DNA of 64,000 nt from Pseudomonas putida (GCF_025905425.1 NZ_CP109603.1:3074001-3138000); one strand, 5' to 3'. Positions 1 to 10,375 are shown, numbered from the stretch's first letter. Notes: generated by a model from the sequence alone, not told the origin. Program-made: numbers and translations.

Positions 1-424
1 GCAGCAGGATCTGGCCAATGGCCGCGGCAAAGCCCAAGGTGATGGTGGAACCGGCCTTGGACTCTTCCTTGGCGCCATGCGGGTCGACGTTCTCGTGGAT
101 TTCCTTGGTCGCCTTCCACAGCAGGAACAGGCCACCGGCGATCAAAATCATGTCCTTCCACGAGAAGCTATGGCCGAACACATCGATCACCGGCTCAGTC
201 AGCTGGACGATCCAGGCCACCGTGCTGAGCAGCGCCAGGCGCATGACCAGGGCCATGCTGATACCAATGCGCCGCGCCTTGGAGCGGTACTCCAGGGGTA
301 GCTTGTTGGTCAGGATGGAGATGAAGATCAGGTTGTCGATACCGAGCACGATCTCCATGGCCACCAACGTGGCGAGGGCGACCCAGGCGGTCGGGCTTGC
401 GGCGAGTTCCAGCAAATATTCCAT
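1..424 (-). CDS. TerC family integral membrane protein (partial, 3' end outside window)
   Basis: Minus-strand frame beginning MEYLLELAASPTAWVALATL and open to the window edge, about 141 codons. It contains the GIDNLIFISI stretch typical of TerC/Alx-type membrane proteins, then further hydrophobic segments and a charged loop (KATKEIHENVDPHGAKEES). The family is linked to metal-ion homeostasis, including manganese export in some members; substrate here is not determinable. The ATG at 422-424 is the natural start because the next gene on this strand ends just upstream at 453. C-terminal helices are missing only because the window starts here. Confidence 0.85.
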   Translation of the reverse strand, partial: MEYLLELAASPTAWVALATLVAMEIVLGIDNLIFISILTNKLPLEYRSKARRIGISMALVMRLALLSTVAWIVQLTEPVIDVFGHSFSWKDMILIAGGLFLLWKATKEIHENVDPHGAKEESKAGSTITLGFAAAIGQILL

Positions 425-452
425 TTAATCAATCCTGCATCGGGTCTTGGGG

Positions 453-692
453 TCAGATGTCCTGGGTCTTTTCTTTCTTTTCAGCATCTTTTGGCGGCTG
501 GCCTTCGCTGCCGATGGCATCGCTCAGGGCCTGCTGGGCCGCTTCGTTGGTCTTGTCGATGGCCTGCTTGGCCGATTGAGCGGCTTGGTCGAGCATCTGC
601 TGGGCGGATTTTTCGGCCTGATCGCAGCCGGCCAGGGTGAACAAGGCCAGGGCCAACACCAAAGGCGTGCCGATGGATTTAAGCTGCAACAT
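453..692 (-). CDS. Small alanine-rich lipoprotein
   Basis: 79 aa. The signal peptide MLQLKSIGTPLVLALALFTL is followed by the lipobox LAGC with the lipidated Cys at residue 23. The mature part is a short Ala/Gln/Lys-rich helix (SAQQMLDQAAQSAKQAID) ending in a charged tail, so a membrane-anchored coiled coil is likely. I chose the ATG at 692 rather than an in-frame codon at 728 because GAGGAA lies just upstream and because the signal peptide starts there. It is divergent from nhaR. Function unknown. Confidence 0.7.
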   Translation of the reverse strand: MLQLKSIGTPLVLALALFTLAGCDQAEKSAQQMLDQAAQSAKQAIDKTNEAAQQALSDAIGSEGQPPKDAEKKEKTQDI

Positions 693-827
693 GGGTTCCT
701 CGCTTGTCGATATTCCGACGGCGCACACGGCGCCTGATGGAGTCGCATTCTAGAGACGGCAATACATCAGGAAAATTCGTATTTTCAGCGGTTATACTTC
801 GGTTTTTACGAATCGAGAAACACACCG

Positions 828-1721
828 ATGCTCAACTACCGCCAGCTGCATTACTTCTGGGCCGTGGCCAAGACCGGCAGCATCGCGCGTGCCAGCGAGC
901 AGCTGAACCTCACACCGCAAACCATCAGCGGGCAGATCAGCCTGTTCGAGCAGACCTATGGCCTTGAACTGTTTCAACGGGTCGGCCGGCAACTGGAGCT
1001 GACCGAGACCGGCCGCCAGACCTTGGTGTATGCCGAGCAGATGTTTCAGATCGGTGGCGAGCTGGAAGCCATGTTGCGCGCCGGCCCGCAGGAACAGATC
1101 CTGTTCCGTGTTGGCGTGGCCGATGTCGTGCCCAAATCCATCGTCTATCGCCTGCTGGCGCCGACCATGGAGCTGGACGACGTGCTGCGCATCAACTGCC
1201 GGGAAGACAAACTCGAACGGCTACTGGCGGACCTGGCGATCCAGCGCCTGGACCTGGTCATTTCCGACAGCCCGATGCCTAACCACCTGGACATCAAGGG
1301 TTACAGCCAGAAGCTGGGCGAGTGCGGCCTGAGTTTCTTTGCCACCCAGGCCTTGGCGCAGCGCCACGCTGGCCCTTTTCCTACCTGCCTGCAGGATGCG
1401 CCGCTGTTGATTCCGGGCCAGGAGACGGTGGTGCGTAGCCGTTTGTTGCGCTGGCTGGGCGAGCAACAGGTGCAGCCGCGCATCGTTGGCGAGTTCGATG
1501 ACAGCGCACTGATGCAGGCGTTTGGGCAATCGGGCAGCGGTATTTTTGTGGCGCCCAGCGTTATCGCCGAGGAGGTGTGCCGCCAGTATGGCGTGGAACT
1601 GATCGGGCAGACCGAGGCGGTACATGAGTCGTTCTATGCCATTTCGGTGGAGCGCAAGGTCAAGCACCCGGGCATCGTGGCCATTACCGAGGGGGCGCGT
1701 CGGGAGCTGTTTCACTGGTAA
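828..1721 (+). CDS. nhaR: LysR-type transcriptional regulator, NhaR-like
   Basis: 297 aa. The N-terminal winged helix begins MLNYRQLHYFWAVAKTGSIA and includes the helix-turn-helix around RASEQLNLTPQTISGQI. The unusual TPQTISGQISLFEQTYGLELF region is characteristic of NhaR, the sodium-responsive activator of the nhaA antiporter in enterobacteria. The rest is a LysR substrate-binding domain. No nhaA lies nearby, so the target here is unknown. In pseudomonads NhaR homologues often stand alone, as here, between a divergent lipoprotein gene and sstT. Confidence 0.85.
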   Translation: MLNYRQLHYFWAVAKTGSIARASEQLNLTPQTISGQISLFEQTYGLELFQRVGRQLELTETGRQTLVYAEQMFQIGGELEAMLRAGPQEQILFRVGVADVVPKSIVYRLLAPTMELDDVLRINCREDKLERLLADLAIQRLDLVISDSPMPNHLDIKGYSQKLGECGLSFFATQALAQRHAGPFPTCLQDAPLLIPGQETVVRSRLLRWLGEQQVQPRIVGEFDDSALMQAFGQSGSGIFVAPSVIAEEVCRQYGVELIGQTEAVHESFYAISVERKVKHPGIVAITEGARRELFHW

Positions 1722-1803
1722 CTTTTCCGACTTCATTGCCGGCAAGCCCTACAGCGGTCTGTGGTAAAGTCCCGCCCTTTCAAAAACCGAGACTGCGCTG
1801 CAC

Positions 1804-3015
1804 ATGACCCCTGTCTTCCGCCTCCTCAACCGCACCAGCCTGGTGACGCAGATCGTCATCGGCTTGCTTGCCGGCATCGCCCTGGCACTGCTGGCGCCCG
1901 ACGTCGCCCGCGACCTGGCCTTCCTCGGCAAGGTATTCGTCAGCGCCCTCAAGGCGGTGGCGCCAATCCTGGTGTTCATCCTGGTAATGGCCTCGATCGC
2001 CAACCACCGCCACGGTCAGGAAACCCACATCCGCCCGATCCTCTGGCTGTACCTGCTGGGCACCTTCGCCGCAGCCGTGGTGGCTGTGGTCGCCAGCATG
2101 CTGTTCCCGTCGAACCTGGTACTGAGTACCGGCGAGGCCACCCTGAGTGCGCCGGGCGGCATCACCGAAGTCATGCAGAACCTGCTGCTGAGCGCGGTAG
2201 ACAACCCGGTCAACGCCTTGCTCAACGCCAACTTCATCGGCGTGCTGACCTGGGCTATCGGCTTGGGCGTGGCCCTGCGCCATGCCGGTGAAACCACCCG
2301 CACCGTGGTCGAGGACCTGTCCAACGGCGTGACCCTGATCGTGCGCGTGGTCATCCGCTTCGCCCCGCTGGGCATCTTCGGCCTGGTCAGCGCCACCCTC
2401 GCCCAGTCGGGCCTGAATGCCCTGCTCGGCTACCTGCACCTGCTGGCCGTGCTGATTGGCTGCATGCTGTTCGTGGCCTTGGTGATGAACCCGCTGATCG
2501 TGTTCTGGAAGATTCGCCGCAACCCTTATCCGCTGACCCTGCTGTGCCTGCGCGAGAGCGGTATCACGGCGTTCTTCACCCGCAGCTCGGCGGCCAACAT
2601 CCCGGTCAACCTGGCGCTGTCGGAGCGCCTTGGCCTGCATGAAGACACCTATTCGGTATCGATCCCCCTGGGCGCGACCATCAACATGGCCGGCGCGGCG
2701 ATCACCATCACCGTCCTGACGCTGGCTGCCGTGCATACCTTGGGCATCCCGGTCGATCTGCCGACGGCGGTGCTGCTGAGCGTGGTGGCAGCCGTCTGCG
2801 CGTGCGGCGCGTCGGGTGTGGCCGGTGGCTCGCTGCTGTTGATTCCGCTGGCCTGCAGCCTTTTTGGCATCCCTAGCGAGATCGCCATGCAGGTGGTTGC
2901 CGTGGGCTTCATCATTGGCGTGCTGCAGGATTCGGCCGAGACCGCGCTGAATTCTTCGACCGATGTGCTGTTCACGGCGGCGGCGTGCCAGGCTGAAGAG
3001 CGGCGCGGGGCTTAA
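1804..3015 (+). CDS. sstT: Serine/threonine:sodium symporter
   Basis: 403 aa, the usual length for SstT of the DAACS (glutamate transporter-like) family. Inner-membrane protein with repeated hydrophobic segments. Family signatures are visible: the re-entrant loop 1 stretch [20 protein letters not shown] and the unwound TM7-type motif [16 protein letters not shown]. Known members import serine and threonine with Na+. It starts [20 protein letters not shown]. An ATG follows a short gap after nhaR, but co-transcription is not evident. Confidence 0.92.
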   Translation: MTPVFRLLNRTSLVTQIVIGLLAGIALALLAPDVARDLAFLGKVFVSALKAVAPILVFILVMASIANHRHGQETHIRPILWLYLLGTFAAAVVAVVASMLFPSNLVLSTGEATLSAPGGITEVMQNLLLSAVDNPVNALLNANFIGVLTWAIGLGVALRHAGETTRTVVEDLSNGVTLIVRVVIRFAPLGIFGLVSATLAQSGLNALLGYLHLLAVLIGCMLFVALVMNPLIVFWKIRRNPYPLTLLCLRESGITAFFTRSSAANIPVNLALSERLGLHEDTYSVSIPLGATINMAGAAITITVLTLAAVHTLGIPVDLPTAVLLSVVAAVCACGASGVAGGSLLLIPLACSLFGIPSEIAMQVVAVGFIIGVLQDSAETALNSSTDVLFTAAACQAEERRGA

Positions 3016-3103
3016 GAATGCTGGGGCCGCGTTGCGGTCCCAATTGCCTAATTCAGCGGCTTTACCTACGCTAGTGGCCTTTTCCTCGCAATGAGACTGG
3101 GCC

Positions 3104-3751
3104 ATGTCAGAACACGAAACCGCAGGTGAAGGCCGTTTCAACAGCACCGAGATCCGCATCCTCGGCTCGCTGATCGAAAAACAGGCCACCAGCCCGGAAA
3201 GCTACCCACTGACCCTCAATGCCCTGGTCCTGGCCTGTAACCAGAAGACCAGCCGCGAGCCGGTGATGAACCTCACCCAAGGCCAAGTCGGCCAGGCCTT
3301 GCGCGCGCTCGAAGGCCAGGGCATGACACGCTTGCAGATGGGCAGCCGCGCCGACCGCTGGGAGCAGCGCGTGGACAAGGCCCTGGAGTTGGTGCCGGCG
3401 CAACTGGTGCTGATGGGCCTGATGTTCCTGCGCGGCCCGCAAACCCTCAACGAGCTGCTCAGCCGCAGCAACCGCCTGCACGACTTCGACGACACCGAAC
3501 AGATCCAGCACCAGCTGGAACGCCTGATTTCACGCGACCTGGCCCTGCACCTGCCGCGCCAGGCAGGCCAACGCGAAGACCGCTATACCCATGCACTGGG
3601 CGACCCGGCAGAAATCGAGGCGATTTTGGCCGCGCGCCAGCAGGAAGGGGGCGCCCGCAGCAGTGGCGGGAGTGTTTCGGAAGAGCGCATAGAGGCCTTG
3701 GAAGCCCGGATTGCAGCGCTGGAGGCGCGCCTGGCCGAGCTCGAAGGCTGA
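3104..3751 (+). CDS. YceH family protein (DUF480)
   Basis: 215 aa. Typical YceH/DUF480 sequence: [20 protein letters not shown] start ([19 protein letters not shown]), then [21 protein letters not shown], which forms the first winged-helix domain; a second winged helix spans roughly residues 95-170. The C-terminus is a heptad-rich helix ([19 protein letters not shown]), probably a coiled coil for oligomerisation. The family is widespread in proteobacteria and its biochemical role is not established. Confidence 0.85.
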   Translation: MSEHETAGEGRFNSTEIRILGSLIEKQATSPESYPLTLNALVLACNQKTSREPVMNLTQGQVGQALRALEGQGMTRLQMGSRADRWEQRVDKALELVPAQLVLMGLMFLRGPQTLNELLSRSNRLHDFDDTEQIQHQLERLISRDLALHLPRQAGQREDRYTHALGDPAEIEAILAARQQEGGARSSGGSVSEERIEALEARIAALEARLAELEG

Positions 3752-3756
3752 GCCCT

Positions 3757-3945
3757 TCAGTGCTCGGGGGCGGGGAAGTTGCGGCAGCTTTTGCGCTCGG
3801 CCAGTTCTTTATCGCTGGGGCGCTGGTCGACGAACACGGTACGGCCGTCGGCGTAGATTTCCAGGTAGCCCCAGTGCAGGTCCTGCTCCTTTTGCCCGGG
3901 TTTGGGTGGCACTAGCCACCAGGGTTCGCGGCTGATCAGGGTCAT
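3757..3945 (-). CDS. Small hypothetical protein
   Basis: 62 aa, convergent with the YceH gene (5 bp between the stops). Starts MTLISREPWWLVPPKPGQKE and contains GYLEIYADGRTVFVDQRPSD, which reads like a compact beta-rich domain. No signal peptide, membrane segment or known motif. The coding call rests on a plausible composition, an ATG start and the gap it fills. I do not recognise a named family. Confidence 0.6.
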   Translation of the reverse strand: MTLISREPWWLVPPKPGQKEQDLHWGYLEIYADGRTVFVDQRPSDKELAERKSCRNFPAPEH

Positions 3946-4004
3946 GGGTGAGATTCCTGAGGGTGTCTGGGGTAATGATAGACACCCTCAGGCGTGCGCT
4001 TGGC

Positions 4005-5567
4005 TTACGCCGGCGCCGAGGTGCGGATCAAGTGATCGAAGGCCGCCAGCGAAGCCTTGGCGCCCTCGCCCACCGCAATCACGATCTGCTTGTACGGCAC
4101 CGTGGTCACGTCCCCCGCAGCAAACACGCCGGGGATGTTGGTCGCGCCCTTGGCATCGACAATAATCTCGCCACGCGGCGACAGCTCGACCGTACCTTTC
4201 AGCCAGTCAGTGTTCGGCAACAGACCGATCTGTACGAAGATGCCCTCCAGCGCCAGGTCATGCAGCTCATCGGTGGTGCGATCCTTGTAGCGCAAACCGG
4301 ACACTTTCTCACCATTACCCAGCACTTCGGTGGTCAGCGCGCTGGTGATCACCTTGACGTTCGGCAAGCTGTGCAGCTTGCGTTGCAACACGGCGTCAGC
4401 ACGCAACTGGCTGTCGAACTCAATCAGCGTCACCTGGGCGACGATGCCGGCCAGGTCGATGGCCGCTTCCACGCCAGAGTTGCCGCCGCCGATTACTGCC
4501 ACACGCTTGCCTTTGAACAACGGGCCGTCACAGTGCGGGCAGTAGGCCACGCCGCGACCGCGGTACTCCTGCTCGCCCGGCACATTCATTTCGCGCCAGC
4601 GGGCACCGGTGGCCAGAATCACGGTCTTGGCCTTGAGCGAGGCACCGCCCGCCAGACGCACTTCGTGCAGGCCGCCATCGGTGGCCGGGATCAACGCTTC
4701 ACCGCGCTGCAGGTTCATGATGTCGACGTCGTACTGCTTAACGTGCTCTTCCAGCGCAGTGGCCAGTTTCGGCCCTTCGGTTTCCTGCACCGAGATGAAG
4801 TTCTCGATAGCCAGGGTATCGAGCACCTGGCCGCCAAAGCGCTCGGCGGCAACAGCGGTGCGGATGCCTTTACGCGCGGCATAGATCGCGGCTGCGGCGC
4901 CAGCAGGGCCACCGCCGACCACCAGTACGTCGAAGGCGTCCTTGGCGTTGATCTTCTCGGCCTGGCGGGTGCCGGCACTGGTGTCGATCTTGCCAAGAAT
5001 CTCTTCCAGGCCCATGCGGCCCTGGCCAAACACTTCACCGTTCAGGTAGACGCTCGGCACCGCCATGATCTTGCGCGCTTCGACTTCGTCCTGGAACAGC
5101 GCGCCATCAATGGCCACATGGCGAACGTTGGGGTTGAGCACCGCCATCAGGTTCAACGCCTGGACCACGTCCGGGCAGTTCTGGCACGACAGCGAGAAGT
5201 AGGTTTCAAAGGTGAATTCGCCTTCCAGCCCTTGGATCTGCTCGATCACTTCGGCGCTGGCCTTGGAGGGGTGGCCACCGACTTGCAGCAGCGCCAACAC
5301 CAGGGAGGTGAATTCGTGGCCCATGGGGATGCCGGCGAAACGCAGGCTGATGTCACCCCCTGGGCGATTGAGCGAGAACGAAGGACGACGGGCGTCGGCC
5401 CCATCCGCGCGCAGGGTAATCAGGTTCGACAGGCCGGCGATTTCCACCAGCAGGTCATACAATTCGTGGGACTTCGCGCCGTCGTCGAGGGAGGCAACGA
5501 TCTCGATCGGCTGGGTGACCCGCTCCAGGTAGGCTTTCAGTTGCGATTTAAGCGTGGCGTCCAACAT
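4005..5567 (-). CDS. ahpF: Alkyl hydroperoxide reductase subunit F
   Basis: 520 aa flavoprotein that transfers electrons from NADH to AhpC. The N-terminal tandem thioredoxin-like part carries the CQNC redox pair. An FAD/NADH-binding thioredoxin-reductase module follows, with [17 protein letters not shown], the active-site CPHC in [13 protein letters not shown], and a second nucleotide-binding motif [13 protein letters not shown] chose [17 protein letters not shown] at 5567 because this matches the AhpF N-terminus; an in-frame ATG at 5600 lies in the hairpin that ends ahpC. It lies downstream of ahpC on the same strand. Confidence 0.96.
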   Translation of the reverse strand: MLDATLKSQLKAYLERVTQPIEIVASLDDGAKSHELYDLLVEIAGLSNLITLRADGADARRPSFSLNRPGGDISLRFAGIPMGHEFTSLVLALLQVGGHPSKASAEVIEQIQGLEGEFTFETYFSLSCQNCPDVVQALNLMAVLNPNVRHVAIDGALFQDEVEARKIMAVPSVYLNGEVFGQGRMGLEEILGKIDTSAGTRQAEKINAKDAFDVLVVGGGPAGAAAAIYAARKGIRTAVAAERFGGQVLDTLAIENFISVQETEGPKLATALEEHVKQYDVDIMNLQRGEALIPATDGGLHEVRLAGGASLKAKTVILATGARWREMNVPGEQEYRGRGVAYCPHCDGPLFKGKRVAVIGGGNSGVEAAIDLAGIVAQVTLIEFDSQLRADAVLQRKLHSLPNVKVITSALTTEVLGNGEKVSGLRYKDRTTDELHDLALEGIFVQIGLLPNTDWLKGTVELSPRGEIIVDAKGATNIPGVFAAGDVTTVPYKQIVIAVGEGAKASLAAFDHLIRTSAPA

Positions 5568-5598
5568 ACGGGCGATTCCTTTTTCAATCTTCGGATAC

Positions 5599-5630
5599 AA
5601 AAACGCCCAGGCAGTAGCGCCCGGGCGTTT
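5599..5630 (-). terminator. Hairpin between ahpC and ahpF
   Basis: On the minus strand the sequence AAACGCCC-GGGCGCTACTGCC-TGGGCGTTTTTG can fold into an 8-bp stem with a T-run after it. It sits after the ahpC stop and before the ahpF start, so it could terminate or attenuate transcription from ahpC. This would explain higher AhpC than AhpF levels, which is an inference. Confidence 0.65.
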
Positions 5631-5691
5631 GGCGGGGCAGTAAGTACTTCAGCTTTGGCGGCTGCTTACCGCCCACGAGTAGCGCATGGCC

Positions 5692-6255
5692 TTAGATCTT
5701 GCCGACCAGGTCCAGCGATGGCGCCAGGGTGGCTTCGCCTTCTTTCCACTTGGCCGGGCAGACTTCGCCTGGGTGAGCGGCAACGTACTGGGCAGCCTTG
5801 ACCTTGCGCAGCAGCTCGCTGGCATCGCGGCCTACACCACCGTCGTTGATTTCGACGATCTTGACCTGGCCTTCCGGGTTGATCACGAAGGTACCGCGAT
5901 CGGCCAGGCCGGCTTCTTCGATCAGTACATCGAAGTTGCGCGAGATGACGTGGGTTGGGTCACCGATCAGCGGGTACTTGATCTTGCCGATGGTTTCCGA
6001 GGTGTCGTGCCAGGCTTTGTGGGTGAAGTGGGTGTCAGTGGACACGCCGTAGATTTCCACGCCGAGCTTCTGGAACTCTGCGTAGTTGTCAGCAAGGTCA
6101 CCCAGCTCGGTTGGGCAGACGAAGGTGAAGTCGGCCGGGTAGAAGAACACGACAGACCACTTGCCTTTCAGGTCGGCTTCGCTTACCTGAACGAATTCGC
6201 CGTTGTGGAAGGCGGTGGCGTTGAACGGTTTGACCTGGCTGTTGATGATAGGCAT
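5692..6255 (-). CDS. ahpC: Alkyl hydroperoxide reductase subunit C (2-Cys peroxiredoxin)
   Basis: 187 aa. The peroxidatic cysteine is Cys47 in [11 protein letters not shown] and the resolving cysteine lies in [10 protein letters not shown] near residue 166. Cytoplasmic peroxiredoxin that reduces H2O2 and organic peroxides and is recycled by AhpF, encoded just downstream. AhpC genes are commonly OxyR-controlled. The upstream region (6256-6410) is AT-richer and has several CTAT/ATAG tetranucleotides, but I could not fit them to the OxyR spacing. Confidence 0.97.
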   Translation of the reverse strand: MPIINSQVKPFNATAFHNGEFVQVSEADLKGKWSVVFFYPADFTFVCPTELGDLADNYAEFQKLGVEIYGVSTDTHFTHKAWHDTSETIGKIKYPLIGDPTHVISRNFDVLIEEAGLADRGTFVINPEGQVKIVEINDGGVGRDASELLRKVKAAQYVAAHPGEVCPAKWKEGEATLAPSLDLVGKI

Positions 6256-6418
6256 GAGAGACGCTCCTTCATGGGGTTGGAATCAGTTGATGGAGAGAAT
6301 CCTAACCGTTCATCCCGCTGAAGGCTCATTGGCAAAGCTGATGCTGCTGATTGGTTTTGGCTATAACCAGGGTTTATTAATAGAAGAGATAGCGCTGAAC
6401 AATGCAACTGCTGCTTTG

Positions 6419-6450
6419 TGTAGGAGCGCCCCGGTAAGGCCGCTCCTACA
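6419..6450. repeat. REP-like palindrome TGTAGGAGCG...CGCTCCTACA
   Basis: A near-perfect inverted repeat (TGTAGGAGCG / CGCTCCTACA arms with a CCCCGGTAAGGC-type centre) just downstream of the gor stop. It matches the type of short extragenic palindrome common in P. putida-group genomes. It could also stabilise or end the gor transcript. Confidence 0.75.
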
Positions 6451-6468
6451 ATACGTCACGAGCGAGAA

Positions 6469-7824
6469 TCAGCGGGTAACGGTACGCATGGTCACGAACT
6501 CTTCCGCCGCCGTCGGGTGCACGCCGATGGTCTCGTCGAATTGCTGCTTGGTCGCGCCTGCCTTCAGCGCAATCCCCAGGCCCTGCACGATCTCGCCAGC
6601 ATCCGGCCCGACCATGTGACAACCCAGCACCTTGTCGGTCTCGGCATCGACCACCAGCTTCATCAGGGTCTTTTCCTGGATGTCGGTGAGGGTCAGCTTC
6701 ATGGCCCGGAAACGGCTTTCGAAGATTTGCACCTTATGGCCGGCTTCCAGCGCCTGCTCCTCGGTCAGGCCGACGGTACCGATCGGCGGCTGGCTGAACA
6801 CCGCCGTAGGGATGTTCTGGTAATCCACCGGGCGATACTGCTCCGGCTTGAACAAACGCCGCGCAACGGCCATGCCTTCGGCCAGGGCCACCGGGGTGAG
6901 CTGCACGCGACCGATCACATCGCCAATGGCCAGGATCGACGGCGCGGTGGTCTGGTACTGCTCATCGACACGAATAAAACCGCGTGCATCCAGCTCGACG
7001 CCAGTGTTTTCCAGGCCCAGGTTGTCGAGCATCGGCCGGCGCCCGGTGGCGTAGAACACGCAGTCGGCAACCAGCTCGCGGCCGTCCTTGAGGGTGGCCT
7101 TGAGGCTGCCATCGTCCTGCTGGTCGATGCGCTGGATGTCAGCGTTGAACTGCAGATCGAGGCCGCGTTTTTCCAGCTCTTCCTTCAAGTGCGTGCGCAC
7201 CGAGCCGTCGAACCCGCGCAAGAACAGGTCGCCACGGTAGAGCAAGGTGGTGTCGGCACCCAGGCCCTGGAAGATGCCGGCGAACTCGACGGCAATGTAA
7301 CCGCCGCCCACCACCAGCACACGACGTGGCAATGCCTTGAGGTAGAACGCCTCGTTGGAGGTAATGGCCAGTTCCTTGCCGGGGATGTCCGGCACCTGTG
7401 GCCAGCCACCGGTGGCGATGAGGATGTGCTCGGCCGTGTAGCGCTGGCCGTCGACTTCTACCTCGTTGGCACCGGTCAGCCGTGCATGGCCTTGCAACAA
7501 GGTCACACCGCTGTTGACCAGCAGATTGCGGTAGATGCCGTTGAGGCGCTCGATTTCCCGGTTCTTGTTGGCAATCAGGGTGCCCCAGTCGAAATGCCCT
7601 TCTTCCAGGGTCCAGCCGAAACCTGCAGCCTGTTCCAGTTCGTCAGCGACGTGCGCGCCGTACACCAGCAGTTTTTTCGGCACGCAGCCGACGTTGACGC
7701 AGGTACCGCCCAGGTAGCGGCTTTCGGCAACCGCCACCTTCGCGCCGAAGCCCGCGGCAAAACGCGCTGCGCGCACACCGCCGGACCCGGCACCAATCAC
7801 GAACAGATCAAAATCGTAGGCCAT
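6469..7824 (-). CDS. gor: Glutathione-disulfide reductase
   Basis: 451 aa FAD-dependent enzyme that reduces GSSG with NADPH. Motifs: FAD-binding [15 protein letters not shown], redox-active disulfide [13 protein letters not shown] (Cys42/Cys47), NADP-binding [15 protein letters not shown], and the dimer-interface [12 protein letters not shown] with the catalytic His-Glu pair near the C-terminus. Length is standard. With ahpC/ahpF next door it forms a thiol/peroxide defence neighbourhood, although each gene appears to have its own terminator. Confidence 0.96.
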   Translation of the reverse strand: MAYDFDLFVIGAGSGGVRAARFAAGFGAKVAVAESRYLGGTCVNVGCVPKKLLVYGAHVADELEQAAGFGWTLEEGHFDWGTLIANKNREIERLNGIYRNLLVNSGVTLLQGHARLTGANEVEVDGQRYTAEHILIATGGWPQVPDIPGKELAITSNEAFYLKALPRRVLVVGGGYIAVEFAGIFQGLGADTTLLYRGDLFLRGFDGSVRTHLKEELEKRGLDLQFNADIQRIDQQDDGSLKATLKDGRELVADCVFYATGRRPMLDNLGLENTGVELDARGFIRVDEQYQTTAPSILAIGDVIGRVQLTPVALAEGMAVARRLFKPEQYRPVDYQNIPTAVFSQPPIGTVGLTEEQALEAGHKVQIFESRFRAMKLTLTDIQEKTLMKLVVDAETDKVLGCHMVGPDAGEIVQGLGIALKAGATKQQFDETIGVHPTAAEEFVTMRTVTR

Positions 7825-7876
7825 TTATTCAGTCTCCTAGGCTGGCGCCCAGCATACCGCCGTTGGCCGCCGCAAA

Positions 7877-7902
7877 CAAAAAAGCCACCCCGAAGGGTGG
7901 CT
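7877..7902 (-). terminator. Rho-independent terminator after galU
   Basis: Minus strand AGCCACCC-TTCG-GGGTGGCT followed by TTTTTTG. A classic 8-bp GC-rich stem with a TTCG tetraloop and a U-run, located just after the galU stop. Confidence 0.9.
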
Positions 7903-7921
7903 CTCAGACCTGCCAGGCTTA

Positions 7922-8761
7922 TCAGTAAGCCTTGCCAGTCTTGTAGTAGTTCTCGAAGCAGAAGTTGGTCGCGTCGATGTAGCCTTCGGCGCCACCGCAG
8001 TCAAAACGCTTGCCCTTGAACTTGTAGGCGATCACGCAGCCATCTTTGGCCTGCTGCAGCAGGGCGTCGGTGATCTGGATTTCACCGCCCTTGCCCGGCT
8101 CGGTGTTGGCGATGATATCGAAGATGTCCGGGGTCAGGATGTAGCGACCGATGATTGCCAGGTTCGACGGCGCGTCTTCCGGGGCCGGTTTTTCGACCAT
8201 GTTGGTCACGCGGTAGATGTCGTCGCGGATCATTTCGCCGGCAATCACGCCGTACTTGTTGGTTTCCTGCGGGTCGACTTCCTGGATGGCAACGATCGAG
8301 CAGCGGTACTGCTTGAACAGTTTGACCATCTGGGTCAGTACACCGTCACCTTCCGGGTTGACGCACAGGTCGTCGGCCAGGACGACGGCGAACGGCTCGT
8401 CGCCGATCAGCGGACGGCCGGTGAGGATCGCGTGGCCCAAGCCCTTCATTTCGGTCTGACGGGTGTAGGAGAAGGAGCACTCGTTGAGCAGACGACGGAT
8501 ACCGACCAGGTATTTTTCCTTGTCGGTGCCCTTGATCTGGTTTTCCAGCTCATAGCTGATGTCGAAGTGGTCTTCCAAGGCGCGCTTGCCACGACCCGTG
8601 ACGATGGAGATCTCGTTCAGGCCGGCATCCAGCGCCTCTTCAACGCCATACTGGATCAGTGGCTTGTTGACCACCGGCAGCATTTCCTTGGGCATGGCTT
8701 TGGTAGCGGGCAGGAAGCGGGTGCCGTAACCGGCGGCCGGGAACAAGCATTTCTTGATCAT
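7922..8761 (-). CDS. galU: UTP-glucose-1-phosphate uridylyltransferase
   Basis: 279 aa. Nucleotidyltransferase signature at the N-terminus (FPAAGYGTRFLPATKAMPKE), then VVNKPLIQYGVEEA and FVQ-type substrate residues; typical GalU length. Makes UDP-glucose from UTP and glucose-1-phosphate for LPS core, exopolysaccharide and trehalose routes. The upstream gene on the same strand is UDP-glucose 6-dehydrogenase, which uses its product, so the pair converts glucose-1-phosphate to UDP-glucuronate. Confidence 0.96.
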   Translation of the reverse strand: MIKKCLFPAAGYGTRFLPATKAMPKEMLPVVNKPLIQYGVEEALDAGLNEISIVTGRGKRALEDHFDISYELENQIKGTDKEKYLVGIRRLLNECSFSYTRQTEMKGLGHAILTGRPLIGDEPFAVVLADDLCVNPEGDGVLTQMVKLFKQYRCSIVAIQEVDPQETNKYGVIAGEMIRDDIYRVTNMVEKPAPEDAPSNLAIIGRYILTPDIFDIIANTEPGKGGEIQITDALLQQAKDGCVIAYKFKGKRFDCGGAEGYIDATNFCFENYYKTGKAY

Positions 8762-8809
8762 ATACGTCCTTAAACAAAGGCTAGGCCTGTGGAATTCGGC
8801 GCAGTCTAA

Positions 8810-10171
8810 TCAGGCGGCAGTCACCTTACAATGCCCCACCTGAGGCCGACCGATGCCATGATAGAGATAACCCAGTGTAGATAGTTCCAGTGGATCGTAA
8901 ATATTGCGTCCATCAAATACCACTGGCATGCGCATAAGCCCCCGCATCCGGAGGAAATCCGGCTGGCGAAACTGCTTCCATTCGGTCACCAGCACCAGGG
9001 CGTCCGTGCCCTCGACACAGGCATAAGGGTCTTCGGTCAGGCGCAACTGACCATTGGCCACGGCGTGCGGGTAGCGCCCCGCCATGCCGCCCAGGGCCAC
9101 CGGGTCGCAGGCCTGCACCCGAGCCCCCGCCGCCAGCAAGGCGTCAATCAGCACCAGGCTGGGCGCCTCGCGCAGGTCGTCGGTGCCCGGTTTGAAGGCC
9201 AACCCCCACAGCGCCACGGTACGCCCGCGCATGAAGCCGCCAAAGTGCTGGTGCAGCGCCTTGAACAGCAAGGTTTTCTGTTCTTCGTTACGGGCCTGTA
9301 CCGCCTGCAGGATAGCGGCCTGGTAACCCTGCTGTTCGGCAGTACGGATCAAGGCGCGGACATCCTTGGGGAAACATGAGCCGCCGTAGCCACAGCCTGC
9401 GTAGATAAAATGGCTGCCAATACGCCGATCACTGCCGATACCCCGCCGCACCTGCTCGATGTCCACATCCAGCTGCGCGCACAGCCCGGCCAGTTCGTTG
9501 ATGAAGGAGATCTTGGTGGCCAGGAAGGCGTTGGCAGCGTATTTGGTGAATTCGGCGGCGCGTGGCGCCATCAACAGAATGCGTTCATGGTTGCGCACAA
9601 ACGGCGCATACAACCGCTGCAGGCACTGGCCGGCCGCTGCGCTGTCGCTGCCAATGATGATGCGGTCCGGGCGCATGAAGTCATCGATGGCGCTGCCCTC
9701 CTTGAGAAACTCGGGGTTGCTCGCCACCTCGACGGCAAAGCCTGCACCACGCGCGCGCAGGCCAAGCGCAATGTGCCGGGCCACACGCGCTGCGGTGCCT
9801 ACCGGCACTGTCGATTTGTTCACCACCAGGCACGGGCGGGTCAAATAGCGCCCCAGGCTGTCGGCCACGGCCAGCACATGCTGCAGGTCGGCCGAGCCAT
9901 CCTCCTGGCTGGGCGTGCCTACGGCGATGAACACCACCTCGGCGCTGGTCAGGGCCTGCTGCCAGTCATCGCTGAATGCCAGCCGGCCCGCTTGCATGCC
10001 ACTGTGCAAGAGCGCCTGCAGGCCAGGCTCATGGATCGGGCTCTGGCCCTGACGCAACAGCCTCAGGCGCTGCGGGTCACGCTCCAGGCAGACCACGTGA
10101 TTGCCCATTTCGGCAAAACAGGCCGCCGTCACCAAGCCGACATACCCCGCCCCGATCACACAGAGTTCCAT
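8810..10171 (-). CDS. ugd: UDP-glucose 6-dehydrogenase
   Basis: 453 aa. N-terminal Rossmann fold CVIGAGYVGLVTAACFAEMG, central helical domain, and the catalytic cysteine in CGYGGSCFPKDVRAL. Oxidises UDP-glucose to UDP-glucuronate with 2 NAD+. Adjacent galU (48 bp downstream) supplies the substrate, consistent with an envelope-polysaccharide role. The C-terminal UDP-binding domain ends with GRPQVGHCKVTAA. Confidence 0.95.
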   Translation of the reverse strand: MELCVIGAGYVGLVTAACFAEMGNHVVCLERDPQRLRLLRQGQSPIHEPGLQALLHSGMQAGRLAFSDDWQQALTSAEVVFIAVGTPSQEDGSADLQHVLAVADSLGRYLTRPCLVVNKSTVPVGTAARVARHIALGLRARGAGFAVEVASNPEFLKEGSAIDDFMRPDRIIIGSDSAAAGQCLQRLYAPFVRNHERILLMAPRAAEFTKYAANAFLATKISFINELAGLCAQLDVDIEQVRRGIGSDRRIGSHFIYAGCGYGGSCFPKDVRALIRTAEQQGYQAAILQAVQARNEEQKTLLFKALHQHFGGFMRGRTVALWGLAFKPGTDDLREAPSLVLIDALLAAGARVQACDPVALGGMAGRYPHAVANGQLRLTEDPYACVEGTDALVLVTEWKQFRQPDFLRMRGLMRMPVVFDGRNIYDPLELSTLGYLYHGIGRPQVGHCKVTAA

Positions 10172-10266
10172 GGCCGCGCTCCTTGAGGATGATGGCGGTC
10201 ATTGCAACCCGGCAGTGGTTGCAGGGCGGTGACAGGCAGATGACAAAAGCAGTTGTTGCCTGTGCT

Positions 10267-10360
10267 GGCCTCTTCGCGGGCAAGCCCGCTCCCACCGGTA
10301 CAGCGCTACCCTCCAAACTGGCGGAGATGCTGTGGGAGCGGGCTTGCCCGCGAAGAGGCC
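10267..10360. repeat. REP inverted pair (BIME-like)
   Basis: Two oppositely oriented copies of the P. putida REP sequence: GGCCTCTTCGCGGGCAAGCC at 10267 onwards and its reverse complement ending at 10360, separated by about 36 bp. The arms are 29 bp and match perfectly. The pair lies between convergently placed transcription ends (ugd 5' side and tsdA 3' side). Confidence 0.9.
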
Positions 10361-10375
10361 GGTACAGGCACCCTA

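Noticed and set aside
1780..3189. 469-codon minus-strand frame opposite sstT
   Set aside because: Composition is dominated by His/Gln/Gly repeats typical of antisense shadows; SstT on the plus strand is certain.
3948..5801. Very long plus-strand open frame opposite ahpF
   Set aside because: GC-rich third positions of ahpF create open antisense frames. The minus-strand protein is AhpF with all its motifs.
6256..6410. OxyR site upstream of ahpC
   Set aside because: ATAG/CTAT tetranucleotides are present but their spacing does not fit the four-element OxyR pattern.
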